The notes under the pieces are model-generated. The model was not told where the DNA came from. It made no database searches and saw only the letters and a list, made by a program, of their open reading frames with translations. 45,767 nt of DNA, taken from UBA9647 sp049522195 (GTDB taxonomy: Bacteria; Bacteroidota; Ignavibacteria; UBA10030). Of this stretch, positions 8,101 through 16,703 are shown piece by piece. The position numbers and the translations under genes are program-made. The stretch covers positions 1 through 45,767 of the forward strand of contig JBEKOB010000031.1 in assembly GCA_049522195.1 (NCBI GenBank), given 5' to 3'. How positions within the stretch are numbered: the stretch's first letter is position 1; the number at the start of each line of letters is the position of its first letter.

Positions 8101-9514
8101 TATCTCTCATGATAACACCAATGGTATTGCGGTGGCCTCCGAGAACGGGGGCCTGATTGAGGGGATCAGAGTACACCACAATGTTGCGTACCACAATAGT
8201 CAACGTGGTTTCGTAGTGGCAGGATGGGGCATAGGACAGACGCACCCTCTCAAGAACATCAAAGTCTATGGAAATGAGTCCTTTGAGAACGGCTTTGGTT
8301 TCGAAATAGGCTGTTACACAGGAACGACAATGGACAGCGTCGAAGTCTGCAACAATCTGATCTATGGCAACAAAAATGCCGGAGTACGGATCACGCATTT
8401 TGACGGACCGTCAAGTCAGTATGTGATGCGAAACGTATCGGTCATTAATAACACGATCTATCACAACGGCACAGTGGGAAATGGGTGGGATGCAGACAAT
8501 GGGGGTATGAATATCTTTGATGTCAGCCCCGACAATCTCGTGATCTGCAACAACATTGTAAGCAGCAACGCCTTTTGCACAATTTTTGTTGGGCCAGAGG
8601 TTCCAGCTGGGAGCTTGACCATTGGCTACAATTTCTTCAACGGGTTCCGGAATGTCCAGTACGAGAAGGTCGGGACAAACCCAGTTTATGGAATTCCATT
8701 GTTCGTCGATTCCCTGAGGAACGATTATCATCTGCGGGCCACCTCACCGTGCATTGACAAAGGACTCCCCGCTCAAGAGTACAACGATCCGGTAGATCCG
8801 AACAGACCGGGCTACGCGTTGTACCCTGCACTGGGCACGCTACGCAACGATATGGGTGCCTATGGCGGTCCTTTTGCAGCCTCTTGGGACCCGGCAACTT
8901 TCATGGCAAAACCGCAGACCCCCGTTCTCAACTCACCTGCCGACTCTGCGAGAGGTGTATCAACAAGACCGATGTTGAGTTGGAATAGGATCCTGGGAGC
9001 CGACAGGTACAGATTGCAGCTCTCGAGCAATCCGAGCTTTGGGACCAGGCTCGTCGATGATTCGATGGTGACTGACAGTTATCGACAAGTGGGTCCTCTG
9101 CTGAATAATACGACATACTATTGGCGCGTGAGCGCCATAAACGCTGGTGGAACAAGCAGCTATTCCCCGGTGAGGACGTTCATGACGATCGTTGCATCGG
9201 CTGTTGAGCAACTGGACGGTGCGATCCCGACAGAATATGCCTTGAGACAGAATTATCCTAACCCATTCAATCCCGCCACGACCATCCAGTTTGCATTGCC
9301 GAAGAGCAGTTATGTGATCTTGAAGGTGTTCGACGCCTTGGGAAAAGAAGTCACAACGTTGGTATCCCGGGAACTCAGTCCTGGATATTTCACGATAAGA
9401 TGGAACGCGAACGTTCCCAGTGGCATCTACTTCTATCGCCTGCAGGCCCGCCAGACAGATGGCGGGCAGGCAGGAGAATTCATGCAGACGAAGAAGATGA
9501 TTCTATTGAAGTAG
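5153..9514 (+). CDS. Secreted double beta-helix PL9-like protein with FnIII and T9SS tail
   Basis: This 1453-aa exported protein is likely a polysaccharide lyase or binding protein. The ATG at 5153 follows AGAGGAATAA and starts a signal peptide (about 1-22); the upstream in-frame ATG at 5108 lacks one. Order: first PL9/DUF1565-like start (YYVDATGGSDANSG, about 27), an inserted carbohydrate-binding-like beta-sandwich (about 130-295), a right-handed beta-helix to about 650, FnIII (about 660-755), a second PL9-like start (YYVAPDGNDSNPG, about 763) and beta-helix to about 1240, FnIII (about 1254-1346), and a T9SS sorting tail with NYPNPFNPATTI (about 1364-1453). PL9 lyases act on pectate, but catalytic residues were not confirmed. 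The tail contains an 8-residue insertion encoded by a palindrome at 9446-9467. Confidence 0.85.
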   Translation: MKGKTISTVVLLLFVWAFQSYSQAKKYYVDATGGSDANSGLSPSAAWRTIDKVNASTFAPGDSILFKRGEASRGSLVPSSGSLSGYITYSAYGTGNKPKLLGAYERSSPLDWTNQGGNIWRTKYKSVNLVGSELLPNPDFSSDLSGWELGNDPATGASTTLSRTTTAGEYFTAPGGARLVCINHGNGTNPWNTDIQLSTGAGPTKALAWYRLSFMAKATRSFAVPENKITLHQYGPPWANYSSSVSPPVAITTQWTSNETYFHVDTTASNSRIIFYLGSVMPNGDTLFIDAVSFKECDANPEPLNVDVGNLIFNNEASWGVLVWNRSDLNAQGKFWYDEDNDLLEMYSVGNPGTYYSHIELGLDKRVIDMTSRSYVICDNLDLRYGSFGVEGGNTHHIWIRNCDVSYIGGGNITGVHPPGRGGNGLQFWNGAHDNVVERCTFNQIYDAAVTAQGSDVAGFEVYNIYFRNNIIRNSEYSLEFWEGGSLARAHDIYFENNTCLSAGRGWAHAQRPDPNGTHLMFFPFFAQTTNVYIRNNIFLDATEQCVRWWRKEDITATVLDNNCWYQSNGLLARIDLAAGVGQVNITYDYATQWDAYRAATKQDSNSIHADPLLNVDLTLQAASPCIDAGNTQATVQTDYHGTARPQGAGYDIGAFEAPASLIAPPLLVAPQDNTKRVSIATVLIWAKTRRATKYHLVVSLSPDFSGSAVVDTVTADTAKGVGSLQNGTIYYWRVQALNDAGSSDWAQARSFTTIAATPLGLAYYVAPDGNDSNPGTESLPWKTLAKAASMATAGVTVFIKQGTYRERLVPVYSGTADGPITFTSYPGDSVTITGVGMTPPTGWWAGLIRMEGVSHIKVSGLRVINSPNTGIDMGNCSYISIEENYVDSTYSSGIVAFASDNVTVDGNEVVRGATGLLDESISIAATNFVEVKNNRVHDGVGIDVKTGSSNAIVTKNEVYNSGNGIYIEAWDKHEYNIDVFDNISHDNTNGIAVASENGGLIEGIRVHHNVAYHNSQRGFVVAGWGIGQTHPLKNIKVYGNESFENGFGFEIGCYTGTTMDSVEVCNNLIYGNKNAGVRITHFDGPSSQYVMRNVSVINNTIYHNGTVGNGWDADNGGMNIFDVSPDNLVICNNIVSSNAFCTIFVGPEVPAGSLTIGYNFFNGFRNVQYEKVGTNPVYGIPLFVDSLRNDYHLRATSPCIDKGLPAQEYNDPVDPNRPGYALYPALGTLRNDMGAYGGPFAASWDPATFMAKPQTPVLNSPADSARGVSTRPMLSWNRILGADRYRLQLSSNPSFGTRLVDDSMVTDSYRQVGPLLNNTTYYWRVSAINAGGTSSYSPVRTFMTIVASAVEQLDGAIPTEYALRQNYPNPFNPATTIQFALPKSSYVILKVFDALGKEVTTLVSRELSPGYFTIRWNANVPSGIYFYRLQARQTDGGQAGEFMQTKKMILLK
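9446..9470. repeat. In-frame palindromic insertion in the T9SS tail
   Basis: The stem GCCCGCCA/TGGCGGGC (8 bp, 6-base loop) encodes RQTDGGQA between LQA and GEF, where the DUF3160 protein in this window has a direct LQAGEF junction. CAGGC is present on both sides, like a short duplication. Its last bases GGCGGGCAGGCA also end the palindromic insertion in the kinase gene at 39087-39118. Confidence 0.65.
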
Positions 9515-9553
9515 TACCAAGTGGCAACGTGGTAATGAGTCGCCAGGAAATAC

Positions 9554-9901
9554 ATGATCAAAGCTTCACAACTCCTCCTTGCCATCTCTGTAATAATGAC
9601 AGCCCTGCAGTGCAGAGATCTCGGCATAGCTAAAAATACGCAGGCGAGAATTACTGTCTTTGTCCACTGGGGTGAGACTCCGATCCCGGAGAAAAAGGTC
9701 GAATTGATGCAAACCGGGGAGTCAAAGTTGACTGACGGCAGCGGTCTGGCGGCATTCATTGTCCAGCCAGGTAGTTACGTGATTCGGGTATACGGCATCA
9801 ATCGCGGGGGGCCAGTTAATCTCTTTGTCGAATTCAATGTGGAGGTGAACGCGGCAGAATCTCGTTCAGTTGATGTCGTAGATTGCATTCCGTGTGTATG
9901 A
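9554..9901 (+). CDS. Small putative lipoprotein with prealbumin-like fold
   Basis: This 115-aa exported protein has a hydrophobic N-terminus ending TALQC (C20), a relaxed lipobox as tolerated in Bacteroidota. The rest (ARITVFVHWGETPIPEKKVE, then LTDGSGLAAFIVQPGSYVIRV) looks like a carboxypeptidase-regulatory-type or prealbumin-like beta domain, common in surface adhesins. It starts 39 bases after the beta-helix gene and is probably cotranscribed with it. Two cysteines near the C-terminus (DCIPC) could form a disulphide. The specific function is unknown. Confidence 0.65.
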   Translation: MIKASQLLLAISVIMTALQCRDLGIAKNTQARITVFVHWGETPIPEKKVELMQTGESKLTDGSGLAAFIVQPGSYVIRVYGINRGGPVNLFVEFNVEVNAAESRSVDVVDCIPCV

Positions 9902-10362
9902 ATCAGTGCTTCACCACTTCTCAATTGTGAATGGATACTTACTCGAGCCTTCGGAAAACCTAACCACCCTCTCGACTTCCTGCATCATTCCTCAATCTCG
10001 CTTCACCAAAGCTCCGCAATAAGTCACTTAATGATCTGTCGTTCCGGGTTGATGGCGTTCTTCTCGCGAATGGATCCAACTCATCCGCCTTCTCTTCAGC
10101 CCACTCGAGCCACAATCAGAACTTCCGATTAGAACTGAACTCCTGCCGCAAATTCTCCATTGATAGTGCTCTGAGAGTAACAACAAAGGGGCATGTGGCT
10201 TTGAGTCCACGTTTTGCCCATCCTCGAATCAGAGTCAGAGCAATGGAAATGGCCTTTTTGCTCGCACAAGTGCGTTTGTACTTCATACAAAGGCGGCATC
10301 ATTGTTGCATTTCTTTAGAAACGAAACACATACGATGCTCACTATCTCTTGGAGGAACGGAC
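9902..10362. other. Intergenic, nothing recognised
   Basis: No supported gene in 461 bases. The open frame that continues upstream of 10363 has no ribosome-binding site and no signal peptide, and I treat it as non-coding. Confidence 0.5.
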
Positions 10363-10746
10363 ATGAAGACTGCAAGAACTTGGCTTTGGCTTCTCACAAT
10401 AATCGCAGGATTGGTTGAATTCGGGGGATGCAATAGTAGTCCGACCAACCCCTACTCAAGCTCTCCAACGAGCAACTCGGGAGCCAATACAAAATCTTCT
10501 CCCAACACAATCGTGATGAACAATATGGCGTTCGCCACATCTTCACTGACAGTCCCGAAAGGGACCACGGTAACATGGCAAAACTCCGACGGGGTAGCGC
10601 ACACCGCGACCAGCGACTCTGGAGCTTGGGATTCAGGGAATATTCCGCCGGGAGGAAGCAAAAGTGTGACTTTCAGTACTTCGGGGACGTTTCCGTATCA
10701 TTGCACGGTGCACCCCATGATGACTGCAACGATCGTGGTGCAGTAA
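10363..10746 (+). CDS. Blue-copper (plastocyanin/amicyanin-like) lipoprotein
   Basis: This 127-aa protein is a type-I copper protein that probably carries electrons in the periplasm or at the outer membrane. The start is set by TTGGAGGAACGGAC before the ATG at 10363. A lipoprotein signal ends FGGC (C23), followed by a Ser/Asn-rich linker (24-48) and one cupredoxin domain (49-127). All four copper ligands are visible: H80 in GVAHT, and C114, H117 and M120 in CTVHPMM, the short loop typical of amicyanin and pseudoazurin. No redox partner enzyme is adjacent. Confidence 0.88.
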   Translation: MKTARTWLWLLTIIAGLVEFGGCNSSPTNPYSSSPTSNSGANTKSSPNTIVMNNMAFATSSLTVPKGTTVTWQNSDGVAHTATSDSGAWDSGNIPPGGSKSVTFSTSGTFPYHCTVHPMMTATIVVQ

Positions 10747-10857
10747 GATCCCGCTGGCTGTTTCGGAGTCTCTAATGACGAATAAGACCCAGTTCTCGAG
10801 GTCGCAGGCACTCTTCATCGTCTCACGTCTCCTTTAGAACACATATCGGGCCCCCGT

Positions 10858-10950
10858 GCTTCGATTCTCTCTCGACTCGCTCACTTCGTTCGCTCGCTCG
10901 GGATCGCTCAGGGCAGGCTATCCCGCAAGAAAGCAGCGGGACGTAGAAAA
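10858..10950. repeat. GC-rich dispersed repeat between convergent genes
   Basis: It contains CTCGCTCACTTCGTTCGCTCGCTCG and then the hairpin ATCCCGC..GCGGGACG, which recurs in form at about 4650-4680. It is noncoding and lies between the convergent cupredoxin and glycosidase-like genes. Confidence 0.5.
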
Positions 10951-10962
10951 CGCGCAAAACAA

Positions 10963-10985
10963 AACGCCCCGCTTGTCGGGGCGTT
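10963..10985. terminator. Bidirectional rho-independent terminator
   Basis: A perfect 9-bp stem AACGCCCCG/CGGGGCGTT has a 5-base loop, with a T-rich flank on both strands (TATTCTTT after it on +; TTTTG on the - strand). It lies between two convergent genes ending at 10746 (+) and 11024 (-), so it probably serves both. Confidence 0.75.
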
Positions 10986-11023
10986 CGTATTCTTTGTTCT
11001 ATCGCTCGGAAGGAAAGAGGGGG

Positions 11024-12250
11024 CTAACGCTCTGTCCCGACGCTCAGTACTGCCTTGATCGCCGCAAGTGCTCCACGATTTTCTCTGATGCCACTCCAAT
11101 TGTAGATGCACATATACCGGCATTTTGGAACCGATAACGTTCGAGTGATTGCTTCGTGCCATGCTTTTTCGTCGTCCGTTCCCATGAGCATCCACTCTAC
11201 GGCTGCCCAGAAAGGGGCGTCGCTCTTCTGCAGAACTCTCTGTACACCTCTATCTTGTGACGGGTCAGCTGCATGTCTGTAGAAGCTCCATCCGGGACAG
11301 GCGTGTCTGTTGAGCGCGGCGTCGTAGAGCAACTCCTCCTCCTTCCAACCACCGACATGCGTAAACAATTTCTTCCGCGGCACACCGAGCTCTGCCGCCA
11401 GGGAACAGAGGTCGTCGAGGTGGCGCCGGACGATTTCAGCCAGGTCTTTCTCCTGTAGGGCTCCACTCTTTGCCAAACCGGCCGTCGTGACGGCTGCATA
11501 GCCACTCGCGACGACCCCGCGACCCGGTGCCTCATCGGCCTTCAGTTCCTCTTGAGGATCCTCATTCTCAGGCCGGTCGAGAAGATCGTTCCCATTCGGA
11601 TAGTAGAATGCGTTCACCCCAATTGAACTCTCCCATCCGATTTTGATACCGATAAGAAGTGATTTCTTATCATCAGGCAGCTTCTTCCACCACTGGAGTA
11701 TCAGGGGAACGAGCACTCGCATCTCATCATGGCAGGCTTGCCGGTAGGGAGGACTCATGAGATTCGGAGGTGGGAGGACCCGGATTTGTCTCCCCCAATT
11801 CCGCCAGGCTATTTTCATTGCATATGCAGAATCCCAGCCTGTCCATTCTACATTCCATCGGTTCCTGGGGTCGTAGCCATCACGTCCACGATCCCACCAG
11901 TTCCAGAGGTCGGGGCGCGCTTCCCACCATTGTTCGCCGTCGAGCTGAACGATGATCGGGATATCGTACTGTTCCGCTAGAGAGAGGAATTCGAGAAGGC
12001 GGGACTTGCACTGGTCCCTGGACTCATTCAGGTAGGAAAAGATCGCCCCGATCCCCAAGCGAATACCCGCGGAACTTTTCGGGATCTGAAGCTTCCGAAC
12101 CTGTTCAAATACCTCTTCGTATCGTTCGCCCGGTATGATATTGACAACAAGATACTGTTGCCTTGCTACGGCATCGCGTTGAGCGGACAATAGGAGGAAG
12201 AGAATGACGAGTGCGGTCAGAACACCGTGTCTCCGTTGTTGACGGGTCAT
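11024..12250 (-). CDS. Secreted TIM-barrel glycoside-hydrolase-like protein
   Basis: This 408-aa protein is the only supported gene on the - strand. A signal peptide covers about residues 1-29. The body looks like a (beta/alpha)8 glycosidase-type barrel: repeated strands such as IPIIVQLDGEQWWE, LIGIKIGWESS and KLFTHVGGWKEEE carry Glu or Asp at strand ends, as expected for catalytic carboxylates. I do not recognise a named GH family. Its position between carbohydrate-active genes supports a role in polysaccharide breakdown. It may equally be a non-catalytic relative. Confidence 0.6.
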   Translation of the reverse strand: MTRQQRRHGVLTALVILFLLLSAQRDAVARQQYLVVNIIPGERYEEVFEQVRKLQIPKSSAGIRLGIGAIFSYLNESRDQCKSRLLEFLSLAEQYDIPIIVQLDGEQWWEARPDLWNWWDRGRDGYDPRNRWNVEWTGWDSAYAMKIAWRNWGRQIRVLPPPNLMSPPYRQACHDEMRVLVPLILQWWKKLPDDKKSLLIGIKIGWESSIGVNAFYYPNGNDLLDRPENEDPQEELKADEAPGRGVVASGYAAVTTAGLAKSGALQEKDLAEIVRRHLDDLCSLAAELGVPRKKLFTHVGGWKEEELLYDAALNRHACPGWSFYRHAADPSQDRGVQRVLQKSDAPFWAAVEWMLMGTDDEKAWHEAITRTLSVPKCRYMCIYNWSGIRENRGALAAIKAVLSVGTER

Positions 12251-12677
12251 AGGCGTCGATGAATTTTGCGTGATTTGAGGATCGTTTTCACAAGTCCGAT
12301 ACTCGATTTCATCCTTCTCGAAAGGGACAAGTAAATCGTCATAATCTATTGACTCCTAACGAGTGCCCTAGTGTAACTATATGGAGAGGAAGAGTCAAAT
12401 GACAGGGGGTTGAAGAAAAAGCAGTTTCCCCTGGATTCACATGTCGATTTGACATTCGCTCTACGAAATCGCAGATTGGTATCAATAATATGCTAGAACC
12501 AATCTCAAAAACGAAGGAGAAGACTCACCCTGATAATTACACAGAGTTCCACGGAGAATCACAGAGTGCCACAGAGAAGATTTCTCTGCGTAACTCCGTG
12601 CTCACTCAGTATCTCTCTGTGAAACGCTTCTCATCTGACGCACTTGCCCGAACTCATTCGTGAAAGGGGATGATTCG
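12251..12677. other. Divergent promoter region with hairpin repeats
   Basis: This 427-base gap separates the divergent glycosidase-like and esterase genes, so promoters for both should lie here; no clear box was identified. Bases 12541-12600 form nested inverted repeats: CACGGAG with CTCCGTG, and CAGAGAA-GAT-TTCTCTG, a 7-bp hairpin with a 3-base loop. The motif CACAGAG is repeated several times. Confidence 0.5.
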
Positions 12678-14921
12678 ATGAGATCATTTCATGAATTCAG
12701 CATCAACGTAATCTCAATCATGTTCGTATTCGTTTCTGTAGAGGTCTCTTTTGCGGGAACGCGTTACAAGGACATCGTTTTTCCTTCTGTCACGGTGACA
12801 AGCAATATTCAATTCGGCAGCAACCTTAATATTGATGGATCGAATGCTCCCTTGTTGCTGGATTTGTATCAGCCGACAAATGATACGCTGAAGCTGAGAC
12901 CACTGGTCATCTGTATACACGGTGGAAGTCTCATCTCCGGTTCCAGAGGCGACATGGGGACGTTTTGCACTGACTTCGCAAAACGCGGATATGTCGCTGC
13001 TACAATCGAGTATCGACTTGGCATCGAATCTCCGAAAAGCGTCAGGACAATACTGGAAGCTCTGCTGCGCGGAGTTCAGGATACCAAAGCGGCTGTTCGC
13101 TTCTTCCGTTCAAAAGCCGCCCAATATGGAATTGACACTTCACAAATCTATCTCGAAGGTTCATCGGCAGGGTCAATGGTCGCGGTACATTATGCGTACT
13201 GGAATCAGGACGAAATCCCGCCGGACATCAATCAGGCGAAGTGGGGAGATATTGAAGGAGCAAGCGGGAATCCGGGGTTTTCAACTGCCATCAAAGGTAT
13301 CATAAACTATTGCGGTTCAATTCTAGATCCAACTTGGATTGATGCGGGCGAAGTACCTGTTGCTAATTTCCACGGTTTGCTGGATACAATCGTACCTCCG
13401 GACAGCGGAGTATCCGATGATTTTGGCATAAAAATGTACGGTGGTGTAGCGATATCCAGGACTGCAACACAACTTGGAATCTACAACCAGGGAGCGTTTT
13501 TTCCTCTCATGGGACATGGCGGCAACGAAGACAGCCTTCGTGTGTTCAGCTCAAATTTTCTTTATTCATTGATGGTTCTTTCCTCTGCGTCGCCGCAGGA
13601 CTTCACCTCCATGGAACTTACTGCAAAAACACTGAAGCTCTTTCGCTATGATAGCTATATGTTTTTGACATCTGCCCTCGATAGATCGGGGAACAGCATT
13701 ATTCTCCCTCGGTCGATGATACAGTATTCGTGCAACCCCAGGATTGGTTCGATCGCGTCGTCCGGTATATTTACTCCGTCGGATCACCCGGACAGCGGAT
13801 ATGTGTTTGTAAAGTCCAACAACAGAACAGACTCATGTTTCGTGAAGACCTATGACTTCAAGTATTTCATCATAAGGCCCAAAGTCGCGGTGACAGACCT
13901 CATAACAACGCTCAAGGTGAGCATCGATACATATGACTCAGATCTGGTGAAGCATGACCTGGCGATCACAAAGTTCAAACTGATCTCCACGAATCCCTCC
14001 GTAGGGACTATTGATTCAACGGGCACGTTCACTGGAAAGAAAAACGGTACCACAAACGTCATAGCTTCATGCAATGGCTATGGCGATACGAGCGTCGTAC
14101 GAGTTGAGAGCGCGAGTGGTCTCGTCAGTCTTGATCCGCTTGAGAGTCTAAGCGGATGGCGAGTTGAAGGAACGAACCTGGATTCGCTTTCCGTCACGCT
14201 GGCGACAGATCAGAAGTCTGCGGGGAATGCATCCTTCAGGATAGATTATAAACTCACCTATGATCCGTCAATACCATCGTATATGGTCTACCTTTACAAA
14301 GATATGCTTGTGTACGGTATTCCCGATTCTATCTATCTCGATGTAAAATCTGACGGCCGCAGACATAGACTGTACTACAGTTTTTCGGACGCGAACTCGG
14401 GTACGTTTCGTGCCCTGGCAAAGAAGTTTCTGAGCAACAGCGTGGCTTTCGATGTCGTGAACACGCCTATGACAGGATTAACGCTTTTGACAGGCACTTA
14501 TGACATGAGCTATCCCCTGACTCTCAAGAGGATAGAGATTCAGCTTGCGGGCGACAATGTTCAGGGCCAGTCAACTTCAGGAACCATCTACGTGGATAAT
14601 CTGAGGCTGAAATATCCCGGTACTGTTACCGATGTTGAGCAGACACCGCTCTTACCCGCTCGGTTCAGACTTGAGCAGAACTACCCCAATCCTTTTAACC
14701 CGGCAACTACTATTCAATACGATGTGCCCTCACGCGCTCGCGTGGCACTCGCAGTCTATAACATACTAGGGCAAAGGGTGGCTGAACTGGTTAATGGAGA
14801 GAAGAATGCAGGCCACTACGAGACTCGATTCGATGCCAGCGGCCTCGCTTCAGGTATGTATCTGTATCGGCTTCAGGCAGGAGACTTCATCGAAACAAAG
14901 AAGGCGATTCTGCTGAAGTGA
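12678..14921 (+). CDS. Secreted alpha/beta-hydrolase esterase with Ig-like domains and T9SS tail
   Basis: This 747-aa exported protein starts at the ATG at 12678, seven bases after AAAGGGGA; an upstream in-frame GTG is less likely. A signal peptide covers about residues 1-26. The esterase domain (about 40-310) has HGG (81-83, oxyanion hole), GSSAG with nucleophile S163, and plausible D236 and H280 to complete the triad. Big2-like Ig modules follow (about 315-485), then a carbohydrate-binding-like beta-sandwich (about 490-650) and a T9SS tail with NYPNPFNPATTI (about 670-747). It probably removes acyl groups from a polysaccharide or polyester outside the cell. The exact ester is unknown. Confidence 0.85.
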   Translation: MRSFHEFSINVISIMFVFVSVEVSFAGTRYKDIVFPSVTVTSNIQFGSNLNIDGSNAPLLLDLYQPTNDTLKLRPLVICIHGGSLISGSRGDMGTFCTDFAKRGYVAATIEYRLGIESPKSVRTILEALLRGVQDTKAAVRFFRSKAAQYGIDTSQIYLEGSSAGSMVAVHYAYWNQDEIPPDINQAKWGDIEGASGNPGFSTAIKGIINYCGSILDPTWIDAGEVPVANFHGLLDTIVPPDSGVSDDFGIKMYGGVAISRTATQLGIYNQGAFFPLMGHGGNEDSLRVFSSNFLYSLMVLSSASPQDFTSMELTAKTLKLFRYDSYMFLTSALDRSGNSIILPRSMIQYSCNPRIGSIASSGIFTPSDHPDSGYVFVKSNNRTDSCFVKTYDFKYFIIRPKVAVTDLITTLKVSIDTYDSDLVKHDLAITKFKLISTNPSVGTIDSTGTFTGKKNGTTNVIASCNGYGDTSVVRVESASGLVSLDPLESLSGWRVEGTNLDSLSVTLATDQKSAGNASFRIDYKLTYDPSIPSYMVYLYKDMLVYGIPDSIYLDVKSDGRRHRLYYSFSDANSGTFRALAKKFLSNSVAFDVVNTPMTGLTLLTGTYDMSYPLTLKRIEIQLAGDNVQGQSTSGTIYVDNLRLKYPGTVTDVEQTPLLPARFRLEQNYPNPFNPATTIQYDVPSRARVALAVYNILGQRVAELVNGEKNAGHYETRFDASGLASGMYLYRLQAGDFIETKKAILLK

Positions 14922-14925
14922 CTCT

Positions 14926-14962
14926 GCAACGGCACTGCGGTTTGCCTAGACGTTATATGAAA
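14926..14962 (+). repeat. attC 3'-half-like repeat upstream of NmrA gene
   Basis: GCAACGGCACTGCGGTTTGC is followed by CTAGACGTTATATGAAAT. The first 25 bases recur at 16173, and most of the motif recurs at 2991-3018. The two copies bracket the NmrA-like gene. Confidence 0.6.
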
Positions 14963-15081
14963 TCGTGCACTTCGGGCATAAAGATGGTAAAATATAAAGG
15001 GTTGAGATATTACCTAAATTGAAAGATGTAGAAGCTAGGAAAAACACAGTTGAAAATTCCACAAAACCTCATTTAGGAATC

Positions 15082-15993
15082 ATGAAAGACTCGACCATCG
15101 TTGTGGCGGGAGCTACCGGTAATCTCGGCGGACGCATCGCGAGAGCTTTGCTCGAACGGGGAGCCAGCGTAAGAGCGCTTGTTCGCCACGGGTCTGCGCG
15201 AGACAAGATTGAGCGACTGCAGGAACTCGGCGTAGCGATTGCCAGTGTCGACTTGAGCAGCGTTTCCGAAGTGACACCGGCATGTTCGGGTGCGTCCTGC
15301 GTGGTGTCCGCGCTGCAGGGATTGCGGGACGTGATCGTGGAAACGCAAACGGTTCTGCTCGACGCTGCCATCAAGGCTGACGTGCCACGTTTCATTCCGT
15401 CCGACTACTCGATCGATTTCACCAAGTTTCCACCCGGAGAGAATCGCAATCTCGATCTGCGCCGAGACTTCCATAGGCGCCTGGATAATACTTCGATTTC
15501 GGCGACCACGATCCTTAACGGCGCGTTTGCCGATCTACTGACCGGTCAGATGCCGCTCATTCTCTTCAAACTGAAGCGAGTCCTCTATTGGGGGGATGCA
15601 GACCAGCGCATGGACTTCACGACGATCGACGACACGGCCGCATTCACGGCGAGCGCGGCTCTTGATCCGTCCACCCCTCGCATTCTGCGAATCGCTGGCG
15701 ATCAAGTCAGCGCCCGGGAGCTGACTGCAATTGTGAGTGAGGTGACCGGAAAGAAGTTCCGCCTGTTCCGCGCCGGAGGTCTGGGAGTGCTCGGCACGCT
15801 TATCAAGGTCGTGCGCACGGTCTCTCCCGGAGAGAAGGACTTTTTCCCGGTATGGCAGGGCATGCAGTACATGCGTAACATGTTCGACGGCCGGGCAAAG
15901 CTAGAGCCGCTCGACAACGATCGCTATCCCAGCATGCGTTGGACGACTGTGCGGGACGTGCTCTCGGCGCGTCAAGTTAGGCGCCCATCGTGA
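15082..15993 (+). CDS. NmrA-family NAD(P)-binding oxidoreductase
   Basis: This 303-aa protein starts at the ATG at 15082; a TTG start 21 codons upstream is possible. The N-terminus is a Rossmann fold with GATGNLGG (G10, G13, G16) and RALVRHG at the end of the second strand, as in NmrA and isoflavone-reductase-like atypical short-chain dehydrogenases. These bind NAD(P) and either reduce small molecules or act as redox sensors. The gene is GC-rich, stands alone, and is flanked by two copies of the GCAACGGCACTGCGGTTTGC repeat, which suggests acquisition as a unit. The substrate is unknown. Confidence 0.82.
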   Translation: MKDSTIVVAGATGNLGGRIARALLERGASVRALVRHGSARDKIERLQELGVAIASVDLSSVSEVTPACSGASCVVSALQGLRDVIVETQTVLLDAAIKADVPRFIPSDYSIDFTKFPPGENRNLDLRRDFHRRLDNTSISATTILNGAFADLLTGQMPLILFKLKRVLYWGDADQRMDFTTIDDTAAFTASAALDPSTPRILRIAGDQVSARELTAIVSEVTGKKFRLFRAGGLGVLGTLIKVVRTVSPGEKDFFPVWQGMQYMRNMFDGRAKLEPLDNDRYPSMRWTTVRDVLSARQVRRPS

Positions 15994-16172
15994 ATTCTGT
16001 TGCCATTTTGTGCCGGGCGTGATCTAACGCAGGGTGAAGCGCGACACGGAAATGGAAGCGGAGCTTGTGGCGAAGTGGGTTCGCGATTTCCCTGCGGCAA
16101 TCAAAGTGTACCACTTATGGGGGCAAGTCAGCTCAATGCCACTGCTCACACAATCGTAAATTGATGGAGTTC
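15994..16172. other. Intergenic after NmrA gene
   Basis: No supported gene. A 35-codon frame from the ATG at 16051 is open but too short and unrecognised to call. GATCTAACGC near 16021 could be the 5' arm of the attC-like site whose other arm is at 16173, but the pairing is weak. Confidence 0.35.
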
Positions 16173-16207
16173 GCAACGGCACTGCGGTTTGCCTTGGTCA
16201 TGTGAAA
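16173..16207 (+). repeat. attC 3'-half-like repeat downstream of NmrA gene
   Basis: GCAACGGCACTGCGGTTTGC followed by CTTGGTCATGTGAAAT. It matches 14926-14962 but has lost the GTTAT end, so it looks decayed. Confidence 0.55.
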
Positions 16208-16219
16208 TTGGTATGCTAC

Positions 16220-16455
16220 AAGCTCTAAAGGAGAATCCCCGCCTGACCGACATCTAGTACAACCTCAGTCGGGCCCCGACAAAGTCGGGGCAAGCAGGCT
16301 CATCGGTGAAGACCCCGCTTCGCCTTCGACTCACGGAACAAGCCCCGATCAAAAAGCGATCGGGGTAAATCGGTGGGCGTGCTCGCCGAAGTCTTGACGT
16401 AGGCGAGGATTCTTTATCTTGCTCAGCAACTCTTCAAACGTACCTTATCTTTTGG
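16220..16455 (+). repeat. Dispersed intergenic repeat, copy R2 (first half)
   Basis: It contains AGCTCTAAAGGAGAATCC, hairpins CCCCGAC..GTCGGGG and CCCCGATC..GATCGGGG, then CGTGCTCGCCGAAGTCTTGA and CTCTTCAAACGTACC. It corresponds to the first half of R4 and R5. The following 250 bases up to 16703 hold no supported gene and presumably the operon promoter. Confidence 0.7.
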
Positions 16456-16703
16456 CCAAAACCGGTATCAGGAACTTGCACATTTGACTTTCGCTGTCAA
16501 TTGCAGTAATCTTGCACTGTCGTATCTACCCACCGTTACCGTGGAAGTCCCGTAGTCGCTCTCTTACCTAGACAAGAAGCAGGTGGGCAAGAATGATTCT
16601 CTTCTGGAGATATATCCGATTGCCCTCCTGAAAGTGTTTCCGCATTTCCTGTTCCCGGGGAAAAACCAAAGATCACGTGCGATCATTCTGAACAACTACA
16701 AGC

